DNA of 58,994 nt from a virus: positions 1 through 58,994 of the IMG/VR virus record IMGVR_UViG_3300023478_000002, one strand, 5' to 3'. Made by a program: the position numbers and the translations under genes. Shown one piece after another: positions 1 to 8,328 of the stretch. Numbering within the stretch: position 1 is the stretch's first letter; the number at the start of each line of letters is the position of its first letter. The notes under the pieces are model-generated. The model had not been told where the DNA came from. It searched no databases and saw nothing but the letters and a program-made list of their open reading frames with translations.

Positions 1-1280
1 ATTTCATATTCAGTTTTATTTTTATCATATCCTTGTTCAACAAGTTTATGCTTTTGAAATTTATATCTATGATATTTTATATGACTTTTAACATAAAAAT
101 AACCAGGAAGAGTAAATTTTTTAAATTTAAAATTTAATTTTTCATACACATTACCAGTTGCCCAATCTCTATTTGCATATGATATTATATAATTAGATTT
201 ATAATTTTTAATAAAATATTTAAATAATTTATTAGCTCCTCCTGTAATTTGGGTGTTTAATTTACTACACATTCTGACTAGCTCATATGAGTTTTCTTTA
301 TGATGCAATCCAGTAGCAATTCTCAATTTTCCAAATGTCATTACTTGTACCAATTCACCATCAAAAAATAATCCTAATCTTATATTGGAAACACTACTTC
401 CTTGCAAATGATTATTATTTAAAAATAATTGTGCATCCTTATTTGATATCTCATTTACAACGCATTTACGTGCCATAATCTTATTAGTTATCCCCCCAAG
501 TTTACTAAGTAATATTGATTTTATAATATCTTTACGTTTTATCCAATCAAACATCCAAATATGTATTAAATGTATATGCTGAGCAGTACATTCTTTTGTT
601 TTATTTAAATGATATGATTTTTTCTTAAATAAATCACTATGGAATCTATCTCCATTTAATTCAATTGCGAGGTGTAAATCTGGTAAATAAATATCTAATT
701 CAAGTCCGCTTAAAATTTCTTTATCGCCAGTTAGGATTTTTCCATTATAATTATTTTTTATAAATTCTAATAAGTTTAATTCTTCTTTTGATACCCCATT
801 ATAAAAATACACTCCCTTTTTATCTTTTATTCTCTTTATAGCAGCTTTTCTCATTCTCATCCGAGTTTCCTTAGTTCGAGCCATACCAATATGCATATAT
901 ACATTATGCCCAGTTTTAAATCGTCTGAAATATGGATAATATCCAAGTACCTTAGTACGTTCACCACAACCACATTCACATACAGGAGGTACACCGTTAA
1001 AAATATATTTTAAAACATATTCTTTTTTCGTAAATCCATGAGTTTTCACATGGAATGACAAATGCCGGTCTGATGCACATTGTTTTTTACATATTTTACA
1101 TTCAAATTGCTGTTTTTTTCTTATTTCGTAATTTAGATATTTTTTGCGATATTCCCCATATTTTGAAATATAGGCATCTACCGTCATATCATGTGTATGT
1201 TTAATATGTTCAGCAATTCCATTACTCTTTGTAATAAACCCGCATTTTTTACAAACCACTTTTGATAATTCTCGTTTCAT
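1..1280 (-). CDS. Vsr-like homing endonuclease, C-terminus outside window
   Basis: I translated this frame from the ATG at 1280; it stays open to the window edge, so about 426 residues are visible and the C-terminus is missing. Two Cys/His zinc-finger-like units lie in the first 80 residues, one with CKKC...H...H and one with CKICKKQC...H...H. A third Cys cluster (CECGCGE) follows. The nuclease core contains GLELDIYLPDLHLAIELNGD followed by RFHS, the pattern of the Vsr/EDxHD-type homing endonucleases found in phages. The last third resembles the domain that often follows this nuclease, with LFFDGELVQVMTFGK and ISYANRDWATGNVYEKL. It has its own upstream region after the terminator at 1352-1375. 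The role inferred is a free-standing homing endonuclease downstream of the major capsid gene; the target site is not evident. Confidence 0.8.
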   Translation of the reverse strand, partial: MKRELSKVVCKKCGFITKSNGIAEHIKHTHDMTVDAYISKYGEYRKKYLNYEIRKKQQFECKICKKQCASDRHLSFHVKTHGFTKKEYVLKYIFNGVPPVCECGCGERTKVLGYYPYFRRFKTGHNVYMHIGMARTKETRMRMRKAAIKRIKDKKGVYFYNGVSKEELNLLEFIKNNYNGKILTGDKEILSGLELDIYLPDLHLAIELNGDRFHSDLFKKKSYHLNKTKECTAQHIHLIHIWMFDWIKRKDIIKSILLSKLGGITNKIMARKCVVNEISNKDAQLFLNNNHLQGSSVSNIRLGLFFDGELVQVMTFGKLRIATGLHHKENSYELVRMCSKLNTQITGGANKLFKYFIKNYKSNYIISYANRDWATGNVYEKLNFKFKKFTLPGYFYVKSHIKYHRYKFQKHKLVEQGYDKNKTEYE

Positions 1281-1328
1281 ATATTTACTAAAAAGTTCAC
1301 TATACCTATATATATAATACTTTTGGTC

Positions 1329-1384
1329 AAACGTTAAAAATAAAGCATAAAAAAGGGAAGTAAAAACTTCCCTTTGTAAATATA
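1329..1384 (-). repeat. 56-bp direct repeat, copy 1, with terminator hairpin
   Basis: This 56-base stretch is identical to 3384-3439. It contains a 10-bp perfect stem, AAAGGGAAGT/ACTTCCCTTT (1352-1375), with an AAAA loop on the plus strand and a T-run in the minus-strand sense direction. It sits just after the stop codon of the endonuclease-methyltransferase gene. It therefore acts as a rho-independent terminator candidate for that gene as well as one end of a repeat flanking it. Confidence 0.9.
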
Positions 1385-1395
1385 TAAGATATATC

Positions 1396-3342
1396 TTAGA
1401 TTTTTTTAACAATTACTTCATAGTTGTCTGATTTTCCTTTATTAAATGGCGATCTATTACTGTATATTTTACCTACTTCAATAAATTTATCATCTAATCT
1501 ATCTAAAATATTATTATTCATATTAATATATAAATTATCATAGTCTAATAGTTTGCTAATAAATGTTTCTTTCCAAATATCAAACGTATCATATTCAAAT
1601 TTATTATTATAGTTCTCTAAATCAAAATATGGTATAGAAGTAAATCCAAAATCATATGTTATTTTTTCATTAAAATCTTCAATTTTACAATTATACAATT
1701 TAACATTAGTAAAATTTCCAAGCGTTAGTAATTTATTTAATTCATTAAATGCTTCTATATTAGGTTCTACCCCAATATATGTTCCATTTGGATATATAGA
1801 TTTATATCCAAGCAATCTACCTCCGAAACCAGCACATGGATCAAAAACAACAGGAGATTGGGTATTCTTTAGATATTTTTTATAAATAGCGGCCGCTAAC
1901 ATTGGTTTAAAAAACGAAACTGAATATCGATTTACCGTTATTCCAGTTAATAATTGTTTTAAGCTAAAATCGAATGGATTATTATTAGCTGCGCCAATTC
2001 TATATTTAATAATACGAGTCATTATTCCATCATTATTCCAAGCATCTATTGGAGATAATGAATTTTTATATGATGCTGACCAATATGATTTAAATATTGA
2101 TTTTAAAAATGAAATACCTGTATTATAATATTTATTATTAAAATCGCTGTCATTGATATTAAGTTTATCCAAATTACTATGGTTTATATGATGCATAATA
2201 TCAGATATATTTTCATTATTAGTTATAATTGGAAATTCTGATTGTATGGTTCTGATAAATTTTAGTAATAATGGAATATATCGTTCTAATTTCGCAAGTC
2301 CTTGCTTTTCTTTGTATTTTTTTAAATACTCTTTAGAAATTATTACATCGTTAAATTTAATATCGTAATTTGGAATATATGCATTTTTTTTAATACCATC
2401 GATATTAATATCATCGGGTAAATCTGAAACGTGTATTCTAATTAAATTATATTTTGATTTTTTTATTATCTCATTTTTTTGATAATCATTGATTATTGAT
2501 GAAATCTGAGTAAATGTTAAATTTGAAATATTGCTGGGATGGAAAAAATCACCATCTACTTCAATTATATTATTATCAATAATTATATCAAACTCTTTAT
2601 TTTTATAAAAAAATTTATGTTGTGCATTAAGTTCTTCGCATACATACGTTTCTATTTTAGAAGTTTTTCCATTATATTTTTTTCTGAAAGCAGGTATCTG
2701 TAAATTTGTTTTAAACCCATATTTTTTTAAATTACTATTTGCTGTTTTTACCTTTACACTATTAAGCTTAGCTGGGTTTGTTACTCCATATTTTTTTAAA
2801 TTATTTTTTTTAATAGTATCTTTCCCTTTTTTAGTGGATGTATATGCATTTGCGCCATATTTTTTCTGATTTGTATTTTTTATTTTATTAATAGTATTAT
2901 CTGATTGTAAATGCCAAGCCAATTTTTTAATTTCATCGTTTTTCATTGGATTATCCACTCCATATTTTTTTAGATTTGTTTCTTTTATTGTTTTCTGTAC
3001 TTCTTTTAATAAAAAAACATTATCTACACCGTATTTTTTTCGTATAGCTTTTTTTGTATTTTTCTTAATTAATGCTTTTGTTTTTTCTGAGTGGGGCTTT
3101 CTTGGGAAGTGGTTTTTGGTGTAATCTGACCATTGTAGGACATTTTTATAAAATTTAACCGTAACTGGTGTATTACATCCACATTTACAAGTCGGATGCA
3201 TCCCATCAAAATATACATTAATTATATAATCATTAAATGAAATTAAATGCGTATTTAAAATATGTAAATTTCTATCTCTAGCTGTCAAAAATTCCTTTTT
3301 ACATAATTGACAAATTAAAAAATCTTTTATTTCTCGTTTCAT
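1396..3342 (-). CDS. Homing endonuclease fused to DNA methyltransferase-like domain
   Basis: A 648-residue protein. Residues 11-32 form a C2H2-like finger (C11, C14, H27, H32), followed by a CKCGC cluster near residue 53. Residues about 100-215 hold six KKYG(V/A/F)-type repeats, a DNA-recognition module common in phage homing endonucleases. A Vsr/PD-(D/E)XK-like core follows at about 230-310, with FDIIIDNNIIEVDGDFFHP. The C-terminal third resembles an amino-methyltransferase: motif I DPCAGFGGRLLG starts near residue 501, an acidic strand end is at GVEPN, and a motif IV-like FTSIPYFDLENY is at about 569-580. Motif IV usually reads SPPY or DPPY; Ile replaces the first Pro here, so activity is uncertain. 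The gene has its own promoter-like motif (3361-3369) and lies between two copies of a 56-bp repeat, suggesting insertion as a unit. The MTase call rests on motifs only. Confidence 0.8.
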   Translation of the reverse strand: MKREIKDFLICQLCKKEFLTARDRNLHILNTHLISFNDYIINVYFDGMHPTCKCGCNTPVTVKFYKNVLQWSDYTKNHFPRKPHSEKTKALIKKNTKKAIRKKYGVDNVFLLKEVQKTIKETNLKKYGVDNPMKNDEIKKLAWHLQSDNTINKIKNTNQKKYGANAYTSTKKGKDTIKKNNLKKYGVTNPAKLNSVKVKTANSNLKKYGFKTNLQIPAFRKKYNGKTSKIETYVCEELNAQHKFFYKNKEFDIIIDNNIIEVDGDFFHPSNISNLTFTQISSIINDYQKNEIIKKSKYNLIRIHVSDLPDDINIDGIKKNAYIPNYDIKFNDVIISKEYLKKYKEKQGLAKLERYIPLLLKFIRTIQSEFPIITNNENISDIMHHINHSNLDKLNINDSDFNNKYYNTGISFLKSIFKSYWSASYKNSLSPIDAWNNDGIMTRIIKYRIGAANNNPFDFSLKQLLTGITVNRYSVSFFKPMLAAAIYKKYLKNTQSPVVFDPCAGFGGRLLGYKSIYPNGTYIGVEPNIEAFNELNKLLTLGNFTNVKLYNCKIEDFNEKITYDFGFTSIPYFDLENYNNKFEYDTFDIWKETFISKLLDYDNLYINMNNNILDRLDDKFIEVGKIYSNRSPFNKGKSDNYEVIVKKI

Positions 3343-3360
3343 AGTTTAATAGTTTCTTTT

Positions 3361-3369
3361 ATATAAGTA
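3361..3369 (-). promoter_or_regulatory. Candidate late promoter motif (ATACTTATAT)
   Basis: In the sense direction this reads ATACTTATAT and lies about 20 bases before the ATG of the endonuclease-methyltransferase gene. It is a member of the ATA(T/C)TTATA family seen upstream of many genes in this window. Function is inferred from position and recurrence. Confidence 0.5.
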
Positions 3370-3383
3370 TTAAGAAACTATAA

Positions 3384-3439
3384 AAACGTTAAAAATAAAG
3401 CATAAAAAAGGGAAGTAAAAACTTCCCTTTGTAAATATA
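3384..3439 (-). repeat. 56-bp direct repeat, copy 2, terminator of the capsid gene
   Basis: Identical to 1329-1384. The hairpin AAAGGGAAGT/ACTTCCCTTT occupies 3407-3430 and is followed by T residues in the minus-strand sense. It lies 30 bases past the major capsid stop codon, so it is probably the original capsid-gene terminator, while copy 1 arose when the endonuclease gene was inserted. Confidence 0.9.
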
Positions 3440-3459
3440 GTTAATAGTCTAGTATCTTA

Positions 3460-5064
3460 TTAAATAAGAGCTAAATCTTTTACATAAATTTTACCATAAA
3501 ATTCAGGTCTAACCAATTTCTTAGCATATCTCGTCATTACACCGCGTCTAGGAGTAAAATTTGTTGGATCATATACAAGTGGTGTCATAATTAATGGTAC
3601 ATATGGTGCATAAACTGCACCACTTTCTAAGAAGTTAGTACCTTTAAATCCTAACAATATTTCATTAGATGTCATATATGGATTTTTATACACTTGGTAT
3701 CTGTTACTCATAGATCCAATTTGAGTTACACCTGCTGCGAATGTTAATGCATCCTTATCAGCATTTACTGTAAATCCTGGGATTGATTCAAGGATTGTAG
3801 CTACATCAGGAGAACATACTACGAAATTAGCGCCACCCCTTAATGTTAATTGGTGAATCTTATTAGATACTTTATTTATTTTAATACCTAAAGTTTGATA
3901 CCATGTATTTTTTTGGTATGCAAATGCTGCGTTAGCACCACTCCATAATCCAGAAGTTGGGTCATATTCTTCTCCAACAGTTGTTGACCAATAATCAACA
4001 CTTAAAGCATTAGATTTAAGTAAATCAAGTATTTCTAAGTCAATTTCTAATGAAATATACTCAGATAACATTGATGTTAATTCAGCTTCTGCATCAATTG
4101 AATGATAAGCATTTAAATCTTGAGCCAATTCAGGTGTCCAAACGGCTTTTAATTTACGTGTTTTAGCAACAATTGGTTCAGATTTTAATTCTAAATTAAC
4201 TTCTGGGATACCTATATCAGTTGCTGGTTCTGTTGGTGTTTTATCTTCAAAATCACCTCTGTTAGAAGCAATTGGTTGTTGAGAATATTTAAATTCATAA
4301 GTACCAGCTCCTAATGCTGCTGTTTCTTTTACAAAGAACACAAAATCAGTTGCTGTTTTTTGTGAATGAGCAGGATAGAATGCGTCTGCTGCAACGAATG
4401 CAGAAGATGATACATAGAATGAACGTACCGCATCAACATCAGGTCTTGTGAACGCAGATTGTGCTATAGTTACTTTTTGAATACTTCCAGCTGCGATAGA
4501 TGCAGATAATGATGCATCAAAACCTACTTCTGCCCATGATGCAGTTGCAAATGTTAATGAACCAGTTCCAACTCCTGATAATGTTTGATCATTTATAGAG
4601 TATGCGAATCTACCTTCACCATATAAACCTTTTACGGCTGCGTCAGTTGATCCTAATTTAGTACTGTTACCACCAAATACTGATGTTCCAGCAAATGCAG
4701 GGTTACCTGCTTGGTTTGTGCCATATTTAAAATCAAGATAGAATATTAATCCTGATGGTAAGTTCATTGGTTGAACTGACACGAATTCTTTAGCTGCGAT
4801 TTCTCCGAAGATACGTCTTACTAAAGGTAAAGCCACACCACTCCATTCTTCTGAACCTGCAGAAGTACCGGTAGCAGTTGCTTCATCAAGCAATTGTTTT
4901 GCTTGGTTTTCTAACAACACGGCTACTTGTCCTTGTTGTGTTTTTTCTAAACCTTCTAAAAGTCCAGTTTTTTCCCATTTTCCTTTTAATCCACGAGTTT
5001 CCTCTAGCATTACGGCTTGTGGGTTCTTTCCTTCCATTAATTTAGATAAATCGAAATTTGCCAT
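3460..5064 (-). CDS. Major capsid protein (gp23-like)
   Basis: A 534-residue protein, matching the T4 gp23 family in length and in its C-terminal landmark RRGVMTRYAKKLVRPEFYGK. It is the structural shell subunit of the prohead. T4 gp23 loses its first 65 residues to the prohead protease; here LLDE|A at residues 58-62 is in the corresponding place and fits the hydrophobic-x-E cleavage rule, so mature protein may start at Ala62 (inference). The start is preceded by AAAGGA eight bases before the ATG, one of the better ribosome-binding sites in the window. GC content and codon use look richer than in neighbours, as expected for a highly expressed gene. It ends at the strong terminator at 3407-3430 and closes the head operon. 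Confidence 0.95.
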   Translation of the reverse strand: MANFDLSKLMEGKNPQAVMLEETRGLKGKWEKTGLLEGLEKTQQGQVAVLLENQAKQLLDEATATGTSAGSEEWSGVALPLVRRIFGEIAAKEFVSVQPMNLPSGLIFYLDFKYGTNQAGNPAFAGTSVFGGNSTKLGSTDAAVKGLYGEGRFAYSINDQTLSGVGTGSLTFATASWAEVGFDASLSASIAAGSIQKVTIAQSAFTRPDVDAVRSFYVSSSAFVAADAFYPAHSQKTATDFVFFVKETAALGAGTYEFKYSQQPIASNRGDFEDKTPTEPATDIGIPEVNLELKSEPIVAKTRKLKAVWTPELAQDLNAYHSIDAEAELTSMLSEYISLEIDLEILDLLKSNALSVDYWSTTVGEEYDPTSGLWSGANAAFAYQKNTWYQTLGIKINKVSNKIHQLTLRGGANFVVCSPDVATILESIPGFTVNADKDALTFAAGVTQIGSMSNRYQVYKNPYMTSNEILLGFKGTNFLESGAVYAPYVPLIMTPLVYDPTNFTPRRGVMTRYAKKLVRPEFYGKIYVKDLALI

Positions 5065-5090
5065 TATTTTTTTTCCTTTGTTATTTAATG

Positions 5091-5245
5091 TTAGCTAATT
5101 CTTTGAATCTGTCCGCCATAGTATTGCCTTCAGCAATAATTTCTTTTTTCGGTGCGGTACTTGGTACAGCATTCGATGCGAATGATTCAGTTATTTTTTT
5201 TCTTCGTTTAGCAGTACTACCACTTAATTTAATTGATTGTTCCTT
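5091..5245 (-). pseudogene. Out-of-frame C-terminal remnant of scaffold protein
   Basis: The gap between the acidic scaffold gene and the capsid gene contains an open, coding-looking frame with no ATG near its start. It translates as ...LSGSTAKRRKKITESFASN..., then KKEIIAEGNTMADRFKELANIK and stop. The ending resembles the C-terminal pattern (short ...RF/Y..L..I+ tail) that I associate with T4-type scaffold proteins. It is in the +1 frame relative to the upstream 277-residue ORF, which stops at 5229. I infer that the scaffold gene lost a middle segment and the frame, or that it is read by frameshifting. An alternative is a tiny gene from the internal ATG encoding only MADRFKELANIK, or one using a non-ATG start after AAAAGGAACA. 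Confidence 0.5.
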
Positions 5246-6062
5246 TTAATGAACGAATTGCATTATAAGCTTCTTTAAGTTCATTTTCTTTTTCGTCATT
5301 CCAAGGTTTATCGTTGTCATCTGTTTCATCAGAGCCTTTTTGACTATCATCATCATCGCCATATCCCATTTCTTTTAGGATTTCGTCAAGATCAATATCG
5401 TCATCATCATCTGTTTCATCAGTGTCTGCAGTTGAACTATCATCTTGTCCATCTGCTGCTGGTTCTTTGGTAACGGTGGTATTGACATCATAATTATCAT
5501 CTTCAGAGTCATCATCAAGTTCACCTTCTAATTCCGCGATAATAGATTCTAAATCTAAATCATCATCGGTAGGTGTATCTTCATCTGTATCTGAATCAGC
5601 ATCCATGTCATCATCTTCTGTTACTGATGCTCCTGTTGGATCATCGATTACACCGTCTCCGTAATAATCTTCTCCATCACCTTCTTTAACAACTGATGTG
5701 TTGCTATCTTCTGAACCTACTGGTTTAGAGATTTTTGTAGTTTCTGGGTCAAGTTTAGTATGAACGCCAGTTGGTTGTTCAACACTTGTACCAGGTGCTG
5801 CTCCGTCTTTACCTGCTCCTAATTTAGTAGAAGCACCTGTTGGTGCATCTTCAGCTCCATATTCCTCGTTTTGCATATCATCATCATCTTCCTCATCATC
5901 TCCTTCAATTTCTTGTTGAAGTTTTTGTGAAAGAATAGATTGTAAACGTGGAGTAAAAGCTTCTTCAAGAGCAATTTTAGCATTGGCGATTGCAGTTTCA
6001 CGTACAGCCTTAGCATCAGCAATTGATTGTTCGCTAACCTCACATAGTACGTGGGTATTCAT
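5229..6062 (-). CDS. Acidic prohead core / scaffold candidate (gp22 position)
   Basis: A 277-residue protein with a short helical N-terminus (residues about 8-55, with ADAKAVRETAIANAKIALEE and FTPRLQSILSQKL) followed by roughly 200 residues dominated by Asp and Glu. Several long D/E runs alternate with short TGAS-containing repeats. By synteny it occupies the place of T4 scaffold gp22, between the prohead protease region and the major capsid gene, and such acidity suits a core protein degraded during maturation. It ends in LKEAYNAIRSLKGTIN, which looks truncated; the expected scaffold C-terminus may be the out-of-frame stretch at 5091-5245. A promoter-like motif (6105-6114) lies about 40 bases upstream, so scaffold and capsid may share a transcript. 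Function is from position and composition, not from a specific domain. Confidence 0.65.
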   Translation of the reverse strand: MNTHVLCEVSEQSIADAKAVRETAIANAKIALEEAFTPRLQSILSQKLQQEIEGDDEEDDDDMQNEEYGAEDAPTGASTKLGAGKDGAAPGTSVEQPTGVHTKLDPETTKISKPVGSEDSNTSVVKEGDGEDYYGDGVIDDPTGASVTEDDDMDADSDTDEDTPTDDDLDLESIIAELEGELDDDSEDDNYDVNTTVTKEPAADGQDDSSTADTDETDDDDDIDLDEILKEMGYGDDDDSQKGSDETDDNDKPWNDEKENELKEAYNAIRSLKGTIN

Positions 6063-6104
6063 TAATCAACTAATTTAAATTAATCCAATATTACGTGGAT
6101 TATA

Positions 6105-6114
6105 CATAAATATA
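6105..6114 (-). promoter_or_regulatory. Candidate late promoter motif (TATATTTATG)
   Basis: Sense reading TATATTTATG, about 42 bases upstream of the scaffold ATG and just after the terminator of the bS21 gene. The arrangement terminator-then-promoter supports a new transcript for scaffold and capsid. Confidence 0.5.
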
Positions 6115-6154
6115 CATTTTTAAAAGAAAAAGTATAAAAACGATAGTTTTTATC

Positions 6155-6185
6155 AAAAAAAAGAGGATTATTGTATTAATCCTCT
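6155..6185 (-). terminator. Rho-independent terminator of the bS21 gene
   Basis: In the sense direction AGAGGATTA and TAATCCTCT form a 9-bp perfect stem around a short loop, followed by eight T residues. The stem includes the stop codon of the ribosomal protein gene, so termination and translation end overlap. A second small hairpin (AAAAAC/GTTTTT) lies at 6136-6151. Confidence 0.85.
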
Positions 6186-6388
6186 AGTTTTTCTGTTATT
6201 ATTCTTCTATTATTGGCTCTAATTGCCTGCTGCTTCTTTTTTCGTCTAGCAGTTGTTGGTTTTACATATGCTTGTCTATCACGTAATTCTTGGAGATGAC
6301 CGGATTCTATAATACGTCTTTTAAAGATTTTAAGAGCCCTAACAATATCGCCATTTCTTACTTCTACTTTAATTTTTTCTTTACTCAT
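6176..6388 (-). CDS. rpsU: Ribosomal protein bS21 homologue
   Basis: A 70-residue basic protein with the bS21 pattern: IKVEVRNGDIVRALKIFKRR, then an E-S-G-x-L-x-E-L-R-x-R segment and KPTTARRKKKQQA in the middle. Length and charge match cellular bS21. This protein sits on the 30S subunit near the anti-Shine-Dalgarno end of 16S rRNA and influences translation initiation. Phage-encoded bS21 copies are known in some T4-like phages. In Bacteroidota, bS21 is part of the pocket that sequesters the anti-Shine-Dalgarno sequence, so a phage copy could alter start-site choice on host ribosomes (inference). It is the last gene of a head-module transcript, with a strong terminator overlapping its stop codon. 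Confidence 0.92.
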   Translation of the reverse strand: MSKEKIKVEVRNGDIVRALKIFKRRIIESGHLQELRDRQAYVKPTTARRKKKQQAIRANNRRIITEKLED

Positions 6389-6402
6389 TTTATTATTTTT
6401 AA

Positions 6403-8277
6403 TTATTTACTTAAAAGGTATAAAGCTTCTTCAGCTTCTTCTCTATTTTTAATTTTTGAGTCTTTATACATATCTACTTTATAACCACGTAATGCATTTG
6501 ATAACCATTTCATATATTTAGGATAACCAATTTTATCTTCTAGTTTTTCTAGTTCATCATAAAAGTTTCGTTCGTTTCCATTAACTTTTTTAAAAAAATG
6601 TTTAGCTAGTTTATATTCATCATTATGACTATTTATATATGTTGCATTAGATACATCGTATTCACTTAATTTTTTAGGTTCAACTGATTCTTGTAGTCCA
6701 CCTGCTATATTGCCTATTACAAAATCTGGATTAGATACATATTTTTTATTTATCAATATAAATTTTTGTTTATCATCTTTTTTCTTTTTAAGTATAATAT
6801 GAGGTGGTATATTATCCATCATTATAAAATCAGAGTTCCAACCTATTTTTTTAAAAATTGGACTTAAACCTATTAATTTTTTTTCCTTAGATACTATTTT
6901 TTTTATTTTATTAATATCATCTGGAGAAAAATTTTCAGTTATTGATTCATTTGTATTTTTTCTGTATTTTTTATATATATTATAGTATTTTTCTGCTTGT
7001 TTCGTAGCATCATTAACAAAATCTATATCTTCTATAATATCACCATCTATATATTTTTTTGCTGATAAATCTAATTCTCTACTCCAAAGTTTAATAAAGT
7101 TTTCTAAATTGAATTTACTACGTATAACTTCATTATTAAGAAATTTCTTAAATACACTTACACTAAATCCATTTTTAAATAAACTGTAAAATTTATTATC
7201 GGTTTTTCCGTCATCCATTGAATACAAACTTAGTGCGCCTTTAACATCGCGTGTATTTACTGTTTCAGTTATTGATTCATTTTGTTTTGTATATTTGTTA
7301 ATAACATCTTTTGGTGTCATTAAAGCTGATGGTGGTATTTCTGTTATTGTGTGTGTTGGACTAGTTAATTTTTTCGCATTTACTAATTTATGTGCGCGTG
7401 CTAATTTTAATATTAACTCTATTCGTTGAGTATTTGATAATGGCGAATGTTTAGAATTCATTATATAATCATCAGAAGCCCATCCAGCGCCAGTTACAAT
7501 ATCATGTAGCATATTATTTACAATACTATCTTCTTTTATTGCTACATTCTCTTTAATAAATTTTTTAGTAAACAAATCTTTAAGATGTTTTAAAGTTAAT
7601 TTATTTTTTGGTAATTGTGGAAATTCTTGATATGATTTCTTTACAAAAATTTTAAAACTTGGTGATTCTTGAGCAATTGTGACAAGTGTAGCTGTTACGG
7701 ACTCTTTTAATATAGATTCAGTTACAACTGATTTAATATATTTAGTTGAAATAACTTGGGTACTTGTTGGGTCTGTTCTAACTTTAAGTGGATTAAATGA
7801 TTCTATTTTACCTTTAATAGTACGTCCATCTTTTAAAGTTATTTTAACAGTATCGCCTTTTTTAGCATTAATTGTTTCGGTTTTCAGTCCTAATCGTTTT
7901 TTCATTTCGTTTTCGTTAATATCTCCCAACTTATAGTATCGTGATAATATGTGTCCCATATCTTCATATAATCCAGTTAATCGTTGATCAAGTTTTTTAG
8001 ATTCAGTTACAACTGTATCAAATTGTCCGCCTAATTTTTTTAATTCACCCATGTTTCGTTTAACTGTACGTCTATCAAACCAATCATCTGTTTCATTTAT
8101 AGCTAATTCTTGAGCGGCTTCAATAATTCCACCAAGTGTTTCAGCAATCTCTGTAATATCTGATTTTCTATCTAATTGGTCTTGATATTTATTATAGGTA
8201 GATACTATTTCTAAAAAATGACGTTTTGTATCATTTGAAAATTGTTTTGGGGATTCTATGTTATTATTAGTATTCAT
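6403..8277 (-). CDS. Large head-region protein, unknown function
   Basis: A 624-residue protein I do not recognise as a named family. Residues about 10-130 are helical and probably coiled-coil. Residues about 140-175 look like a small beta domain (GDTVKITLKDGRTIKGKIES). The rest is a mix of Lys-rich helical segments. It contains several sites fitting the T4 prohead-protease rule, including INE, ITE (twice, in NESITE contexts) and VTE. Its place between the protease and scaffold genes suggests an internal head or core protein cut into pieces during maturation; this is inference. The C-terminus KNREEAEEALYLLSK is only 14 bases upstream of the bS21 gene, so the two are probably cotranscribed. 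Confidence 0.6.
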   Translation of the reverse strand: MNTNNNIESPKQFSNDTKRHFLEIVSTYNKYQDQLDRKSDITEIAETLGGIIEAAQELAINETDDWFDRRTVKRNMGELKKLGGQFDTVVTESKKLDQRLTGLYEDMGHILSRYYKLGDINENEMKKRLGLKTETINAKKGDTVKITLKDGRTIKGKIESFNPLKVRTDPTSTQVISTKYIKSVVTESILKESVTATLVTIAQESPSFKIFVKKSYQEFPQLPKNKLTLKHLKDLFTKKFIKENVAIKEDSIVNNMLHDIVTGAGWASDDYIMNSKHSPLSNTQRIELILKLARAHKLVNAKKLTSPTHTITEIPPSALMTPKDVINKYTKQNESITETVNTRDVKGALSLYSMDDGKTDNKFYSLFKNGFSVSVFKKFLNNEVIRSKFNLENFIKLWSRELDLSAKKYIDGDIIEDIDFVNDATKQAEKYYNIYKKYRKNTNESITENFSPDDINKIKKIVSKEKKLIGLSPIFKKIGWNSDFIMMDNIPPHIILKKKKDDKQKFILINKKYVSNPDFVIGNIAGGLQESVEPKKLSEYDVSNATYINSHNDEYKLAKHFFKKVNGNERNFYDELEKLEDKIGYPKYMKWLSNALRGYKVDMYKDSKIKNREEAEEALYLLSK

Positions 8278-8328
8278 TATTAGTTTAAACTTATTTTATA
8301 TATATATTATATTAAATTAAAACCCATT

